From Simmondsia chinensis (Eukaryota; Streptophyta; Magnoliopsida; Caryophyllales; Simmondsiaceae): a stretch of DNA of 64,000 nucleotides. The translations under genes and the position numbers were made by a program. The notes under the pieces are model-generated. The model was not told where the DNA came from and ran no database searches. It worked only from the letters and a program-made list of their open reading frames with translations. Below, piece after piece: positions 21,370-33,215 of the stretch; position 1 is the stretch's first letter; every line of letters starts with the position of its first letter. The stretch spans positions 10,219,355-10,283,354 of the forward strand of contig JAGTTD010000005.1 of assembly GCA_018398585.1 (NCBI GenBank). Direction: 5' to 3'.

Positions 21370-21795
21370 TGGTGCTCAGATAGTAGTGGATTAATTTTTG
21401 TGGAAATGATAATGGAGCAGAAGAGGCAAGAGAGAAAAGGGGAAGGGGGAGAGGATGGTGAGAGACAGAAAGAAAGAGGAGAAAGTTGGATTGTGGTTGG
21501 CAGGGTGAATGTCGACCTTCAAAGGTGGTGGCGGGGTGGACGACCTGTGATAGCGGAGTGTTGGTGGGTAATTTGCTCACGACATCAGGTGGGCGGTGAG
21601 CGGTGGGGTGGGGTGGCTGGCAGTTGATGATTTTAATTTATTAAACTTTTTTATTTAGTGTAAACAATATTGTTTAGTAAATTTCTGTGCAATATTTCAC
21701 AATGGTTGGACTAAAATATTATCTCATCCAAAATTGTGGACTAAAAAATTATTTCCCCGAATCTCTGGGTATTAATATATAATTTACCGTATGTT
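21370..21795. repeat. Right TIR of the Mutator-like element
   Basis: The complement of this arm aligns with the split left arm: TACGGTAAATTATATATTAATA, GAAATAATTTTTTAGTCCA, GATAATATTTTAGTCCAAC, TTGTTTACACTAAATAAAAA and CAGCCACCCC. The purine-rich stretch AGAGAAAAGGGGAAGGGG mirrors the CT-rich stretch of the left arm. Confidence 0.65.
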
Positions 21796-21851
21796 TTTTA
21801 TATTAAGTAACTTTATATAAATTATTAAATAACTTTCTATACATATGTGTA

Positions 21852-21885
<34 letters not shown>

Positions 21886-22029
21886 GTTTAAAGATTATTT
21901 AATATGATATTTGAAACGTCATTTAATTTGATAAAAATGTATGGCACATTTATTAAAAACAAATACACCACATCTTTGCCAATGTCTCTAAAAATATTTG
22001 ATCTATGGAATCTGTAAGTTGAAAAGTTA
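21796..22029. repeat. AT-rich spacer with (TG)n microsatellite
   Basis: About 14 TG dinucleotides run from 21857 to 21886. Nothing else was recognised in this spacer. Confidence 0.85.
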
Positions 22030-22160
22030 TATACAACAATAACAACCACCACCATCTAGTGCTTCAAAAAGGTTCCCGCTAAGGCATGGTCTAGGAGGGT
22101 ATGATGTACATAGCATTACGCCTACAGGGTGTTACTGTGTAGGAAAGTTGTTTATGAAGG
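22030..22160 (-). repeat. SINE copy, angiosperm 3' body type
   Basis: On the minus strand the order is AATGCTATGTACATCATACC, CTTAGCGGGAACC, GAAGCACTAGATGG and a TTGTTATTGTTG tail, the same layout as the copies at 5530 and 35463. The upstream part is too diverged to assign a tRNA or 5S head. Confidence 0.65.
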
Positions 22161-22219
22161 GCCGCAATCATAAAAAGGACCATATTCAATCATATTATTT
22201 TGTCTAATGAAAACAAGCA

Positions 22220-23010
22220 TGTCTAATGCAAACATGCACTAGTCAAGTCACTATTGAAGTCAAATGCAACAGCACCAATAACAAAAATGCAAGCCTACGT
22301 GTAATTTCTAATGCAAATAGTTGGGTCTGCCACGTATTTTTTAGCCGCCACTTTGCTCCATCTGAGGCCATCTCTTTAGTTAGGTTTAGGTGGGTAAGTC
22401 ATATCTAATCATCCCCATCCAGTTTTTCTTTGGCATGCCTCTACCTTTATTTCAATGTGTATTATGTAATTGTTCATATTTCCTAACAGGGATTGTTGTC
22501 GGTCTCCTCCTAATATGCCCAAACCGTTGCAGCCATCGCTCCCGCAATTTATGTTTCATGGTAGCCATGCTTAATTTGTTCCGAATAACATAATTCATGA
22601 TCACGTCCTTTCTAGTATGTCCACACGTCCACTGCAACATCCATATTTCTGTAACCTTCAACTTCTGGGTGTCATGCCATTTACTTGGCGAACATTCAAC
22701 ACCATATAAGATAGCAGGTCTTACTATCATTTTATAATGTTTTCCTTTCAACTTTAAAGAAAACTCTTTATCTCACAGCATTGCCGAAGCCATCTTTCAT
22801 TTATGCCATCCCTATTTAATCTGGTTATTAACATCTTCATCGACTCTACCATCTTGTTGCATTAAAGAGCCTAACTATTCGAAACATTATTTTCTTGCTA
22901 TGCATTCTATCCTGATCTTCATGTCCTCTATGCTTGGTGTGGGTATGGTACATAACTTAAATTCCGTATACTCCTTTTTTGATCTATTGAGCCGAAAACC
23001 TTTCAATTCT
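22220..23010 (-). pseudogene. RTE-type LINE remnant (3' part of RT and C-terminus)
   Basis: The best-preserved piece reads VRPAILYGVECSPSKWHD, then WMLQWTCGHTRKDVIMNYVI, RERWLQRFGHIRRRP and PVRKYEQ, closely matching residues of the RTE copy at 63600-63900 in this window. Decayed sequence on both sides (SIEDMKIRIECIARK before; THLNLTKEMASDGAKWR after) extends the match. Many stops and frameshifts are present. Only the C-terminal third remains. Confidence 0.8.
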
Positions 23011-23259
23011 TGTGGGCGCTACACCTGTGCACGGACCTAGATCCATGTGCATGCCCAATCACTGGCTTGGATAATTTTTGTGACTTTATTTCTACTCGAT
23101 GGGGTCTCATGCATGTTTTTTTTAACAATAAGGAGCCCCAAGGCACCACTACTCATTGAAATCGTCAAGTACGATTGACCTCAAACCTGGGAGGCGGAGG
23201 CGGTGGTGGCGGCAGCCGGGGGGGAGCAGTTGTCAGAGCACGATAAACCTAGATAATTC

Positions 23260-26200
23260 CTAACAACAAATGGGCAGCCCTATTATAGGATCTAGGGGCC
23301 CAAATAAAAACAAAAGACAGGGAAGTCCCCGACAAAGAAAAGTCCCAATATCATCAATAATGGCACGTACAGTCCATGGGCTAGATATACGACCATTAAT
23401 ACAATTGTTAGCTACCTTACAATCAGACTTGATAATAATAAAATGCCACCTAAACAAAATAGTGAGGAAACAAGTGGCCCAGAGAGCATGACATTCGGCC
23501 ACCAAAGCACCATCAGAATGGAAAGAACCAAACCATCCACCTACAATCTTGCCTGAGCAATCACAAGCAATAACAGCCGTGCTTGAAGTGGAGGATCCCA
23601 TAGAGCAAGCTGCATCAACGTTTAGCTTGATCGTGTCGAAAGGAGGAGGATGCCAACGAGCTTAACTTCTGATGTTGCTGTCGGTGGATGATCAAACAGC
23701 GACAGTAGCAGCAGTGAAGCTAGAGGCTGTTTTGTCCACAACTTCCTTGATGTGTAATGGATGTATGTGTTGATTTAAGAAGATGAAGGAATTCCTAGCT
23801 TTCCATGATTCCCAATAAACACAAGCAACCCTGTTAAGAACATAATTATGCATAGAAGGGTCATCACAAAGAGCTTCCCACCACAAACGAAAGCCTTTGA
23901 AGTTGTAGCAAGATGGTTGGTAACCCAAGTTTGAGACAAACCATGTCACCATTGTTGGGAGGGCAAAAGAAAATTATATGTTCAATTGATTCTTTTTCAT
24001 ACGCACACCATTTTAAAGTTTGTTCGGCGAAAATCTTTCTTTTGTAGAGGTTTTCATTGGAAGCAAGAACATTAGAAGTGTTTAATTTTGGGGGGAATAT
24101 TCAATTTCCAAATGGCTTTATGTGCTTCGACATTGGGAGAGTTCGAGCTTGAGGGGTTAGACACAAAGGGCTTTTGGATAGTGGTTTTGCTCCACACAAC
24201 TTACCCGATTTGACCATATAGTTCCCATCGTACGTGTATTGCCAAACCATATCATCATCATTATAGTTGTCCTCAATAGGAACACGATGAATACACTTGG
24301 TTTCCAAAGGATTGAAAAAATTGGAAGTGATATCTTCCTTCCATCTCCTAGCATCATGACAAATGAAGTACTTGACATGCAACACATCATGACCTGACCC
24401 CCCTCCCCTCGAACTTGAAAGTTAGGGAGACTCGAAACCCACTTATCCTGCCAAATATTGATAAGTCTCCCATTTTGGACATTCCATCGAAGACTCGAAC
24501 GCAAGGAAATTCCTTCCTTCTAAAGCTTCTTCATCCCTATGAGGGGTTGTGGCCAAGCTTAGCCGAAAGAACGTTATCATTAGGGAAGTAAATACCTTTT
24601 AGAATTTGGACCCACCAAGCATTAGGGTTAACAATAGCTCTCCAAGCTTGTTTAGCGAGGAAAGCTAGGTTAACACCATGCATGTTATGAAAATCCAAGC
24701 TTTCCATACCCTTAGGTAAACCAATCTTTCCCCAACTAACCCAATGCACCCCCACCAAAATCTATCAATCACCCCGTTGATTTTTTTTTTTTTCCTTGCA
24801 AAACCACATGGTAGTTTGAAAGAACTCATGAGAAAAGTAGAATTAACATTTAAAACTGATTTAATGAGAACCTCCCTTCCCCCATGAGAGAAAAGGTTGG
24901 CCTTATAGCCCTTTATTTTTTTCTTAATCTGATTGAGGAGGAAGTTAAGAGCTGCTTGTTTGGATCTTCCCCAAAGGATTTGGGAGCCAAGGTAATTATC
25001 CTCTTCTGAGAAAGAGTTAACTTCAAAAATCCTCTCCTTAACCTCAGCGGGGGTGTTGGAGGAGAAAAAAGCTTAAGACTTGAAAAAGTTAATTTCTTAA
25101 GTTAATTTCTTGACCCGAAGCTTTATAAAAGAGAGACACCACATTCTTAATAGTCTGCCAAGATTGGGAGGTGGCTTGAAAAAAAACAAGACGCAGTCGT
25201 CCGTAAAGAATAAGTGCGTCAAGGAGAGGCAAAATTTTTTAATGTAGAATCCTTTCCATTCCCATTTTCTTTCGATATAATAAAGGAGTCACAAAACATA
25301 TTCCATAACCAAGAGGAAAAGGTAAGGAGAAATTGGGTCCCCTTGACGAAGTCCTCTTGAAATGGGAAAAAGGACTTCAACTTTTTTCCATAAACAATAG
25401 GACTCATGTGCACCATGGAGATGCACTCCATGATCCACGAAGAGAAAATGTTAAAAAAAACTCAATTTCAAAAGCATTTTTTTTATCATAAAAGGCCATT
25501 CACTTGGTCGTAAGCTTTTGCTAAATCAATCTTGAGGGCCATAAACATTTTTTCCCATAGCGACACATTTTGAGGGCATGAAATGCCTCATGAGCCACCA
25601 AAATGTGATCTTGGATTTGTCACCTTTAATAAAAGCCTCTTGTGTGGGAGAGACGATCTCATTCAAGAATAGTTTAAGCTTGTTAACAAATATTTTAGAA
25701 GTGACTTCATAATAAAAATTACACAAACTAATAGGCCTAAAGTGATTCATAGATTCTGGGTTTTGGACTTTGGGGACAAGGATTAAGTTTGTATTATTGA
25801 GATTTTTAAGCAATTTTCCCCCATTGAAAAAACTAGAAATCGCCAAACTTTAGTCCTCCCTAGCTACATCCCAAAAAGAGGAATAGAAGATACCTAGGAA
25901 CCCGTCAGGGTCGAGAGCTTTCAAGGCTCCAAGTTACGACACGACTTGTCTGATTTCCGCAGGAAGGATTGGGGCAATGAGAAGCTCATTAATTTGTTGC
26001 GACACCAAACATAGAACATGCTCAATGGCCTGATCGATGGAGTGGGGACTCCTAGCCGAGAGGAATGATCTGAAATGGGTCACCACCAACCCCTCAATCT
26101 CTTTCATGTTTTCAGTCTAGGACCCGTTCGATTTCAGCAACCTTTTGATGCTATTCACCCATCTTTTATGCAACGCAAAAGTGTGGAAGAATTTGGTATT

Positions 26201-26945
26201 TTTATCCCCAAAGTTAAGCCATTCAACCTGTGATCTTTGGTACCAAAAGTGTTCTTCCCGTTCCCACCATTTATCAAGAGCAGCAATGATTCCATTTTCC
26301 TCCATTCTTTTAGCTTCTGACAGAGGACGCTTTGAAGGTCCATGAGACGGGCATAAACCTTGTTGTAAAGCTCGTTTCATTCTCTATTTTAGTTAATACT
26401 CCAAGACTTACCTGCAATTCAAAAGCCTATTAAAGAAGTGAAACATCCTAGATCCTTGCCCTTCGAACCTTAACCACATTCAAGCAATCCTGCTCTAGCA
26501 TCCATTTTGATTCAAACTTGAAATCCCTAGGGCCTATGTTACTACTATCATGAAGTCTAGGGATCAGGAGTGAGTGATCAAATCCTTCTACTGGCTCGAG
26601 AAGGATCGAAGCAAGGGGAAAAAACAAGTTCCATTCGTAGTTCGATGCCACTTTGTCAATACATTCCAACACATTATGATCACCTTGTTGCTTTTCGTTC
26701 CATGAAAACCGACATCCATGGGAAGGAAGCTCAGATAACTTACAATTAACCAAAAAATTCAGGAACACACTAATGTTTCTATCATGCTCGGTGCAGACAC
26801 TGATCTTATTGAACAATGAAAAAATTGCATTAAAATTCCCAAAAAGAGCAAGGGGTTGGTTGAGATCATGAAGGTGGGAGCTCATTTGCTCACAAAAACC
26901 TTTTCGCTTGGCTCTATTTGGTTCCCTATAAAGGAAGACATGGTG
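23260..26945 (-). pseudogene. L1 ORF2: endonuclease, RT, zf-RVT and RNase H, broken
   Basis: From 26945 downwards: endonuclease piece with LFGNFNAIFS and HGCRFSWNEKQQ, then RT with LILVPKVQNPESMNHFRPIS and FVNKLKLFLNEIVSPTQEAF (25600-25800). A late RT stretch (SLDFHNMHGVNLAFLAKQAW) lies at 24540-24720, followed by zf-RVT-like VWQYTYDGNYMVKSG near 24200. Last comes an RNase H of RVT_3 type (GGWFGSFHSDGALVAECHAL, IIKSDCKVANNCI) at 23260-23601. RT and endonuclease would nick the target and copy element RNA there. Indels split it into many short frames, so it is not functional. Confidence 0.82.
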
Positions 26946-27516
26946 TCATTTCTTGCCTGCAGGATCGATCTTGACATTTTCGGGGCCCCAAGCAAAACTT
27001 TCAAATGGGGTTCTTCATATACAATAAATTATAAAAATTATTATAACAAAATATATTAATATTACAATTGATACTTCAAAAAATACAACTCCAAAAATTT
27101 GGGGCCCCAAACCGTTGCTTGAGTTGCTTGGGGTTGTGTCAGCCACTACTTGCTCGAACCCTCTTCCTTAATCTCCATCCAAATAAAGCAAGGGGAAACC
27201 TCAAGGATGTCGAGATTCAAGTCCTAATTCTAAAAAAGAGCCAAGCCCCTGGACATCCCCTTAGGATCAACCGAAAAACAAATTTAAAAATTTAGTCTTC
27301 TATTGATTTTTTTTTTTTTTTTATAAAATAGGTGGATTGTTTAGTTTTGGAAAGAAAAATAACCAATGGCCTAAATTTTTTATTTAGCTCAAGAAGAGCT
27401 CGAACTATCCGGATTTGGCTAGGTCCCCATCAGTTCCAATAGAGGAGACTCATGGCACTCGAGGTAGTTGTTTAGGGACAACTGCTGCAAGCCCATCAAT
27501 AGACATGTCATTATTT
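26946..27516. other. Unassigned segment with two GGGGCCCC marks inside the L1
   Basis: Between L1 ORF1 and the first recognised endonuclease piece, the expected L1 sequence is replaced by AT-rich DNA carrying TTTCGGGGCCCCAAGC (26979) and TTTGGGGCCCCAAACC (27100), plus a T18 run near 27308. It may be a nested repeat; no class could be fixed. Confidence 0.4.
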
Positions 27517-28871
27517 TCACATACCAAAGGGGGGAATGCCCAAATCAATAGATGAGGATAAGATTTTCTCGGGGAAAGGAATCTCGAGCACACTTGTAGT
27601 CCTCTCCCTTTCCGCCTTCAATCTGACTGCCTTCTTTAGATTTCTTAGCTTGGAGGGGCCATGACGGCCAAGAAGACCCTCTCCACTACTAACCCTAGAG
27701 GAATCAAGCCTGAATATAGAGCCATCTTCTTCGAACATCATTCTGAGAGTATTAGATTTGTCATTTAACACTGAGGGCTCCAAAAACCAATTTCCAAATT
27801 TTTCTGTACGAACCATTTCACCCACCATCTCTCTTAAAGCAGCTTTGGCTCTTTTTTTGATGGTATCTTCCTGTTCATTTATGACTTTCCTTTCCCCGAA
27901 GAGGCGGAGAAGTCCATCCAAGAGGGGGGTTCCGGGTCGGGAACAACCTCAATGGAGCTCTCAGTAACTTCCGATTCCCCTGCCCCCTAATTGATGATTA
28001 CAAGGTGTTAAGAATTGAAAGAGCACAATTCTTAGGGAGACGTTGGGGATGGGCAACGGTTGACTCAATAGCTTCTCTTAACATAGTTTCGGTCTCCATC
28101 TCAATGGGATTTGGGATACAAGTATAGGTGGAGATGGATGATTTTCCCTGCCACGAACCCTTAGCCCTAAGCAGGCTGTCAAAGAGAGGTTCATCCCTAG
28201 GGGATTCCTCATCTCGACACTCCTTCATAACATGTCCTAGCCTCCCTCACACATAGCAAAAATTAGCGAGTCTTTCATATTTAAAATTTTATCCACATAT
28301 CTAACCTCCCCGACCTTTTGAGATAAAAATCAATTTTTAAGGGTTCACTCACATCAATCTCGACCTTCATCCTTATAAACTTGCTTCATAGCATGCCATG
28401 ATCCTCCTCCATATCAAGGTGAACAATTTTTTGGAAAAGGTTTCCAATTATGATAACATTTTGGAATGTCATTACGTTGATCGGAAGTCCGTGGACTTGG
28501 ATCCATAAATGGGTGGAGGAGAAGGCAATGTCCTCGAATGGGATATCCCTTAACCATGGCTTGATCACCCAGTGGGCATCATTTATAGTCCAAAGGGTAC
28601 CTTTCAAAACTTTATTCTTGTTTTTTTTGTTTTAGAAAACAAAAGGGAAGAGGTTTTTGGAAAGCTCATGGATTTCAAGTTTGCCTCTCGGATGCCACGC
28701 TTTGTCAAGGATGGCCTTGAGGGGTTCGACCTTCATCATTTTCAAGGAGAGTATTTTCCCCACAATAGATTAGGTAGATAACGCGTAAGTAAGACCAACA
28801 TCCTCCTTGAGTTTCATACTGTGAAAATTACTCCGAATTTCCTCAAGAGGAGTTTTCTTCTCTTTCTCCAT
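27517..28871 (-). pseudogene. L1 ORF1 (gag-like), broken
   Basis: It starts MEKEKKTPLEEIRSNFHSMK at 28871. A DUF4283-type stretch (HWVIKPWLRDIPFEDIAFSS, THLWIQVHGLPINVMTFQNV) lies at 28400-28600, then a zinc-knuckle remnant near 28210-28265 (FCYV, a one-base slip, GRLGHVMKECRDE). The basic tail region is at 27517-27921. DUF4283 and CCHC together are typical of ORF1 in plant L1 elements, an RNA-binding partner of the RT. Several frameshifts are present. Confidence 0.75.
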
Positions 28872-29751
28872 GGCAAAGGGGTAGGGTTGATCTGTTGAAA
28901 GAGGTGATAAGGGAAGATAACATAATTTTGGGTTTCTACCTTTTGCACCAGAATTTAATAGCTTTACAGATCTCAAATTTATGGATGTTAGAGAGCATTT
29001 TTGGAGAGTAATCGCAAGTATAATGGTCAAGAATAAGGTAGATCTTTGATTAAATGTAATGATTTTGTATGTGGGGGAAATTGGGGCGAGTAAAGGGAGT
29101 GTATGAAGGACGAAGGGAAAGATAAGGGGTAGTTGGGTCAATGAACAATAGCACTTAGTGAGCAGAGAAAGGGTGAACACTACTATGACCGGGAGGCAGA
29201 GAGAGAGGGCAAACACCGTTGACAGTGGGCCGAGAAGCAAGGCAGGATCCACCCTCCACGGCAAGCCGGGAGACTTGTGACTGGGTGCGGTTTCGTGCAT
29301 GTTCTCTCCATGGGTTTTTAGATAGCTCATTGTATATATTATTTTTAGACAATTATTAGATTTTATTATATTTTCTATTTTTTTTAAATAGGGAAGTATG
29401 ATTGTAGGAGTAGGGATGATGTTTCCTCTTGCCAAAGCTATGGACACCTGTTCTATATGTATATGAGAGAGAGTCTACTCAACCTGTAAACCCCATACCC
29501 ATTGTATGCCTTTTTTTTTTTTTGTTGAATGCAAATTGTCTTCTTTCCAAGCTTTGTGTTCAACATGTGAGTGTCATGTACTTGAGTGGGAGTAACACAT
29601 TGCCGCATTTGCATACCATGACGTCTCGTGATCTATAGTGCTCGTGTCCCTTAGATTGATTTACATTCAAAGTGATCTATAGCTTAGGCTAACGCGTTAG
29701 CTGAGAGGGAATCACGTGCTGCATGGCTCCTAGACTGCACGATCATGATAG
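28872..29751. other. Possible L1 5' region, then AT-rich spacer
   Basis: The first 450 bp includes a moderately GC-rich piece (29150-29320) that may be the L1 5' untranslated region. The rest, up to the Gypsy primer site, may hold a decayed LTR, but no paired copy exists in the window. No gene was recognised. Confidence 0.4.
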
Positions 29752-29841
29752 TTGGTATCGGAGCCAAGATTTGAAGTCTTGTTGCTTGAGAAATTTCTGT
29801 CAAAGGTAGTTATGCCAACCCATCTACGAGATATAGGTTTG

Positions 29842-30850
29842 AATAGTTGGAGGGTTGAATGGGCGACTTGAATTTGATGATTGAGCAGGTTGAATAACAT
29901 GAAGCACGTCTTCAGCCGCCTGATGAACTTGAGACCCATGTAGGGTCTATCAACGTTGTTGTGTCTGAATTGAAGGAGAATTTCAAGGACCTTGGTGGGG
30001 AGATGTACAATGCAATTGACATACACCGTGGAGAGCTCTTGCAGCTTTTTGCAAAGGTCAGCTTGCTAGTTACCGCTGTTGGTATTGAGAACCCTAGTTT
30101 TGGGTTGGGTAAGGTGAAATCACCCAAGCCTAAATTTTTCGAAGAGAACTTCTTTTTTGAAATGGAACAATACTTTAGGATATGTTGTGTTGAGGATGAG
30201 AGGTGCAGGGTTAACCTTGCCATGATGCATCTGAATGGTGATGGCAAGCTGTGATGGCATGCCAAACATGATATATTCTGAAGAATTGACTTATAGTTGA
30301 TTCTTGGAGTGACGTCAAAGCTGAGCTGAAGAATTAGTTCCATCCCAAGAACACCAATTTTATCACCCTACTTCAGTTTAGAAATATCCAACAGACGTGT
30401 TCCATTAAGGAGTATGTGAAAGATCATTTAGCCAAATTGTTGGACATCAAGGACATGCCCAACAAGGATAATTGTTCCACTTTATTAAGGGCCTAAATGA
30501 CAGGGGTGAAGAAGGAGCTATACTATTGAAAATCCACAAACTGCGGAGTTGCCCAAGCTACTGTTGAACACTTGGTGGACTTCCAATCAGATGGTTCACA
30601 CTCATAAAAAACAGCAAGCAATAGTGGTAAAACCTTAGGGAGATGGAAATATCAAATAGCAGTGGAAACAACCGTTCCAAAACTTAGGAAGCATGGTCCA
30701 ATAATACTGATCCATCCACCTCGCAGATTCGAAGAAGCAATAAGGGATTTAACAGCAGTCACCCAATATAATGCTTCCTATGTAAGAGCCTTCATAGGGT
30801 GCATGAATTCCCCTATAAAGGGACCTTGAGTGCACTTTAGCATAAGGTGG
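29842..30850 (+). pseudogene. Gypsy gag remnant
   Basis: Readable parts are ELKENFKDLGGEMYNAIDIH, SPKPKFFEENFFFEMEQYF and CRVNLAMMHLNGDGKL, which follow the Gypsy gag domain order. A decayed knuckle (CLLCKSLHRVHEF) lies near 30775. Stops and frameshifts are frequent. Confidence 0.8.
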
Positions 30851-31082
30851 AGCAAAAAATGGTCCAGACCTCCCTAGATTAAGAATCACGTGAGCTGACA
30901 ATAGAATAAGCGATTGAGCTATTGTAGATAGGGGCCATCCACCTTATATATTCCACAGATGAAACTGATCCTGCTTCACCAAAATCCACTGCCTTTATGA
31001 ATGTGGATGTATTAGTGAATGGCGAGTGGGCTTGAGCCATGATTAGAAATTTGATTCGGGATAAGAAGCCAAGAGATTAGGA

Positions 31083-32340
31083 TTGATGCTCATTCAAGAA
31101 GGTGCCAGCTTGAAGGCAATCAACTTTGTTGTTAAACCGATCCTTGGTTTGGCAAAAAAGGATCATGTGAAACTCGGGGAATTAATTGAGTTTGATTTCG
31201 TTCGTCCTTTACAGGCTTCGTATAGAGACCTGATTCTATTTAAGAAGAATCAAGATGGTAGCTTGAGACATTGCATTGATTATCGAGCCCTCAACAAGGT
31301 GACCGTTAGTAACCATTACCCCATTCTTTATTGGAAGATCTATTTAATTTACAGGGTGATGCCAAGTTCTTCACGAAACCTAACCTCCGATCGGGCTATC
31401 ATCAAGTTCGCATTCCAGAAGGGGATGAGTTGAAGACCCCCTGTACATAAGATATGGGGCTTTTGAATGGCTGGTCATGCCTTTTGGGCTTACCAATGGC
31501 CCCACCCCCTTATACACCTTGATGAACCATGTGATCCAAGAATACCTTAACAAGGTTTTTAATGGTTTACCTAAATGGTATCATGGTCTATAGCACCACT
31601 CTTAAAAAGTCCCTTCAACACTTCGAGCTGGTGTTCCTAAAACTAAGGAAGCATCACTTGTTTGTCGAGTGGGAGAATTACACATTCACTTTGGAGAAGT
31701 CAGTTTCCTAAGGCATACAATAGGACAAGGGACAAATTAGGATGCACTTACAGAAAGACCATTAATGAGTGGTGGGATCCAAGGAATGTGAGTGTGTTAC
31801 TCTCTTTCCTTGGCGTTACCAATTACTATTTTAAGAGCTAATCGAAGAAAATAGTGCCACTCGCATGTTTGTTGAAGGAGACTCACAAGTGTCAGAGGCA
31901 TGCTAGCGGGCTTTTGAGGACATGAAATTGAAGTTTGTGAAGGAGCCTATATCTTGGCTCTGTAGAATATCACCAAACCCTTTAAAATTCAGATGAATGC
32001 ACTCGGCTTCACTCTAGGTGGAGTATTGCTGCAGGAGAAGCAACCCGTGGCTTATGAAAGTCGAAAGTTAAAAGATGTTGAAAGGCGTTACACTACCCAA
32101 GAGAAAGAACTACTCTCGATGGTGAACTTTCTATGGGTCTAGAGACATTACCTACTTGGCTCGAAGTTTGTGGTTAGGACTGGCAACGCCATTACTAGTC
32201 ATATTATTACCCAACCAAAGTTGTCAGCTAGGCAAGCGCATTGGCAGGAGTTCCTTGCAAAATTTGTCTTGGAATTATAATACTAGGCGGGGTGTAGCAA
32301 TCAAGTGGTTGATCTGTTGAGCCATAAACCTAATATGGCA
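31083..32340 (+). pseudogene. Gypsy RT and RNase H remnant
   Basis: RT pieces [40 protein letters not shown] and later SVLLSFLGVTNYYF are clear. RNase H is represented by FKIQMNALGFTLGGVLLQEK, PVAYESRKL and LSARQAHWQEFLAKFVLE. The catalytic YLDD region is frame-shifted. The frame is broken many times. Confidence 0.85.
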
Positions 32341-32365
32341 ACACTCTAGTTGTCAGTGCACCTCT

Positions 32366-33215
32366 TCTTCAGTGGTGAGGCCAATGTGACACTTGGTGTG
32401 TAAATAACTAGAACATCTGAAGGTTTGACTCCCATTACATGGAGAAAATACTGAGAAAGTATGGTTATTTTGATGACACTCATGCTAAAACTTTGTATGT
32501 CCCTAGTGTTCATTTGAAAAGGAACACTGTGATAGTGTATCACATGTTGAATATGCTAAACAACTAGTAGCGTGATATTTTTGATGAACTTCACTCGTCT
32601 GACGTTGCATATGTCATTAGTAGGCTGTCGTTAACCCCATAATCCAAAGTGATGAGCACTGGAGAGCTTTAACTAGGCTATTGAGGTACTATGGATTATG
32701 GTCTTAATTATAAAGGGTTCCATACTATGTTAGATGTATATTGTGATCCTAGTTTGGTGTCTGGTAATGGCGCAATTCATTCTACTTGTGGCTACGTGTT
32801 TATGCTTGCTAATAGTATTGTATCTTGGAAATCATCTAAACAAACTGCATTGTTAAAACTGTGGAATCTAAGTTTATTGCTCTAGAAATGACAAATTTAA
32901 AAGCTGAATGGCTAAGGAATGTACTTAGAGACATTCCATTATGGGGGAATCCCATTCCTTCAGTATTGGCGCACTACGACTCATGAGCGAACACTGGAGT
33001 AGAGCAAAGTGAGGTATGTAATGGCAAGTGAAGGCATATTCGTTTGAGACATGGTGTCGTGAGACATTTGGTTGCGAATAATATCATCTCACTCGAGTTT
33101 GTAAGGAGAGGGAAAAACTCAGCAGATCCTCTTACTAAAGGTCTTGCAAGGAAACCAGTTTATAATACAACAAAGGGAATGAGGTTTAAACCTATTCGTA
33201 TGTTGCAATCTTGAT
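32366..33215 (+). pseudogene. Copia RT end and RNase H remnant, joined to the Gypsy region
   Basis: Directly after Gypsy RNase H the sequence reads GEANVTLGV, a stop, then ITRTSEG, the Copia motif found also in Copia-2 at 41850 (GEADIILGVKIMRTSEG). Then come MEKILRKYGYFDD, SSDVAYVISRLSLTP, YCDPSLVSGNGAIHSTCGYV, SWKSSKQTALL and, at the end, LEFVRRGKNSADPLTKGLAR. It resembles Copia-2 in gene order and motifs. The upstream Copia genes are missing. Confidence 0.85.

Larger units (their letters stand above)
6605..21795. mobile_element. Mutator-like long-TIR element, outer shell of a nested stack
   Basis: The left end (TACGGTCAATTACATATTAATA, near 6608) pairs with the right end (complement of the stretch ending TATTAATATATAATTTACCGTA, near 21790). 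The arms stay alignable inward across later insertions: the left arm resumes after the Copia element at 13625 (AATAATATTTTAGTTCAAC, then GGTTTACAATAAAA and CAGCCACCCC) and mirrors the right arm at 21600-21740. With Copia, Gypsy and two MITEs removed, only about 1.5-2 kb of shell remains and it carries no transposase. Long TIRs suggest a non-autonomous Mutator-like or foldback element; a 9-bp target duplication was not clear. Confidence 0.65.
23113..28871 (-). mobile_element. Decayed L1-type LINE with C-terminal RNase H
   Basis: On the minus strand the order is ORF1 with a DUF4283-like domain and CCHC knuckle, endonuclease, RT, zf-RVT and a plant-type RNase H, ending in a short poly(A), seen as TTTTTTTT at 23119-23126 on the plus strand. 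Stops and frameshifts are spread through all domains. A foreign segment replaces the endonuclease N-terminus near 26950-27300. The 5' end is uncertain; 28871 is the probable ORF1 start codon. Confidence 0.82.
29752..32365 (+). mobile_element. Decayed Ty3/Gypsy internal region
   Basis: A primer site TTGGTATCGGAGCCA (one change from the tRNA-Met complement) at about 29752 is followed by gag, a weak protease region, RT and RNase H in Gypsy order. No integrase is present: the element stops after RNase H, near 32365, and Copia sequence begins. Both LTRs are missing or unrecognisable. Confidence 0.82.

Noticed and set aside
26145..26345. Plus-strand frames within the L1 ORF2 region
   Set aside because: The minus strand carries LINE motifs; these are shadows.
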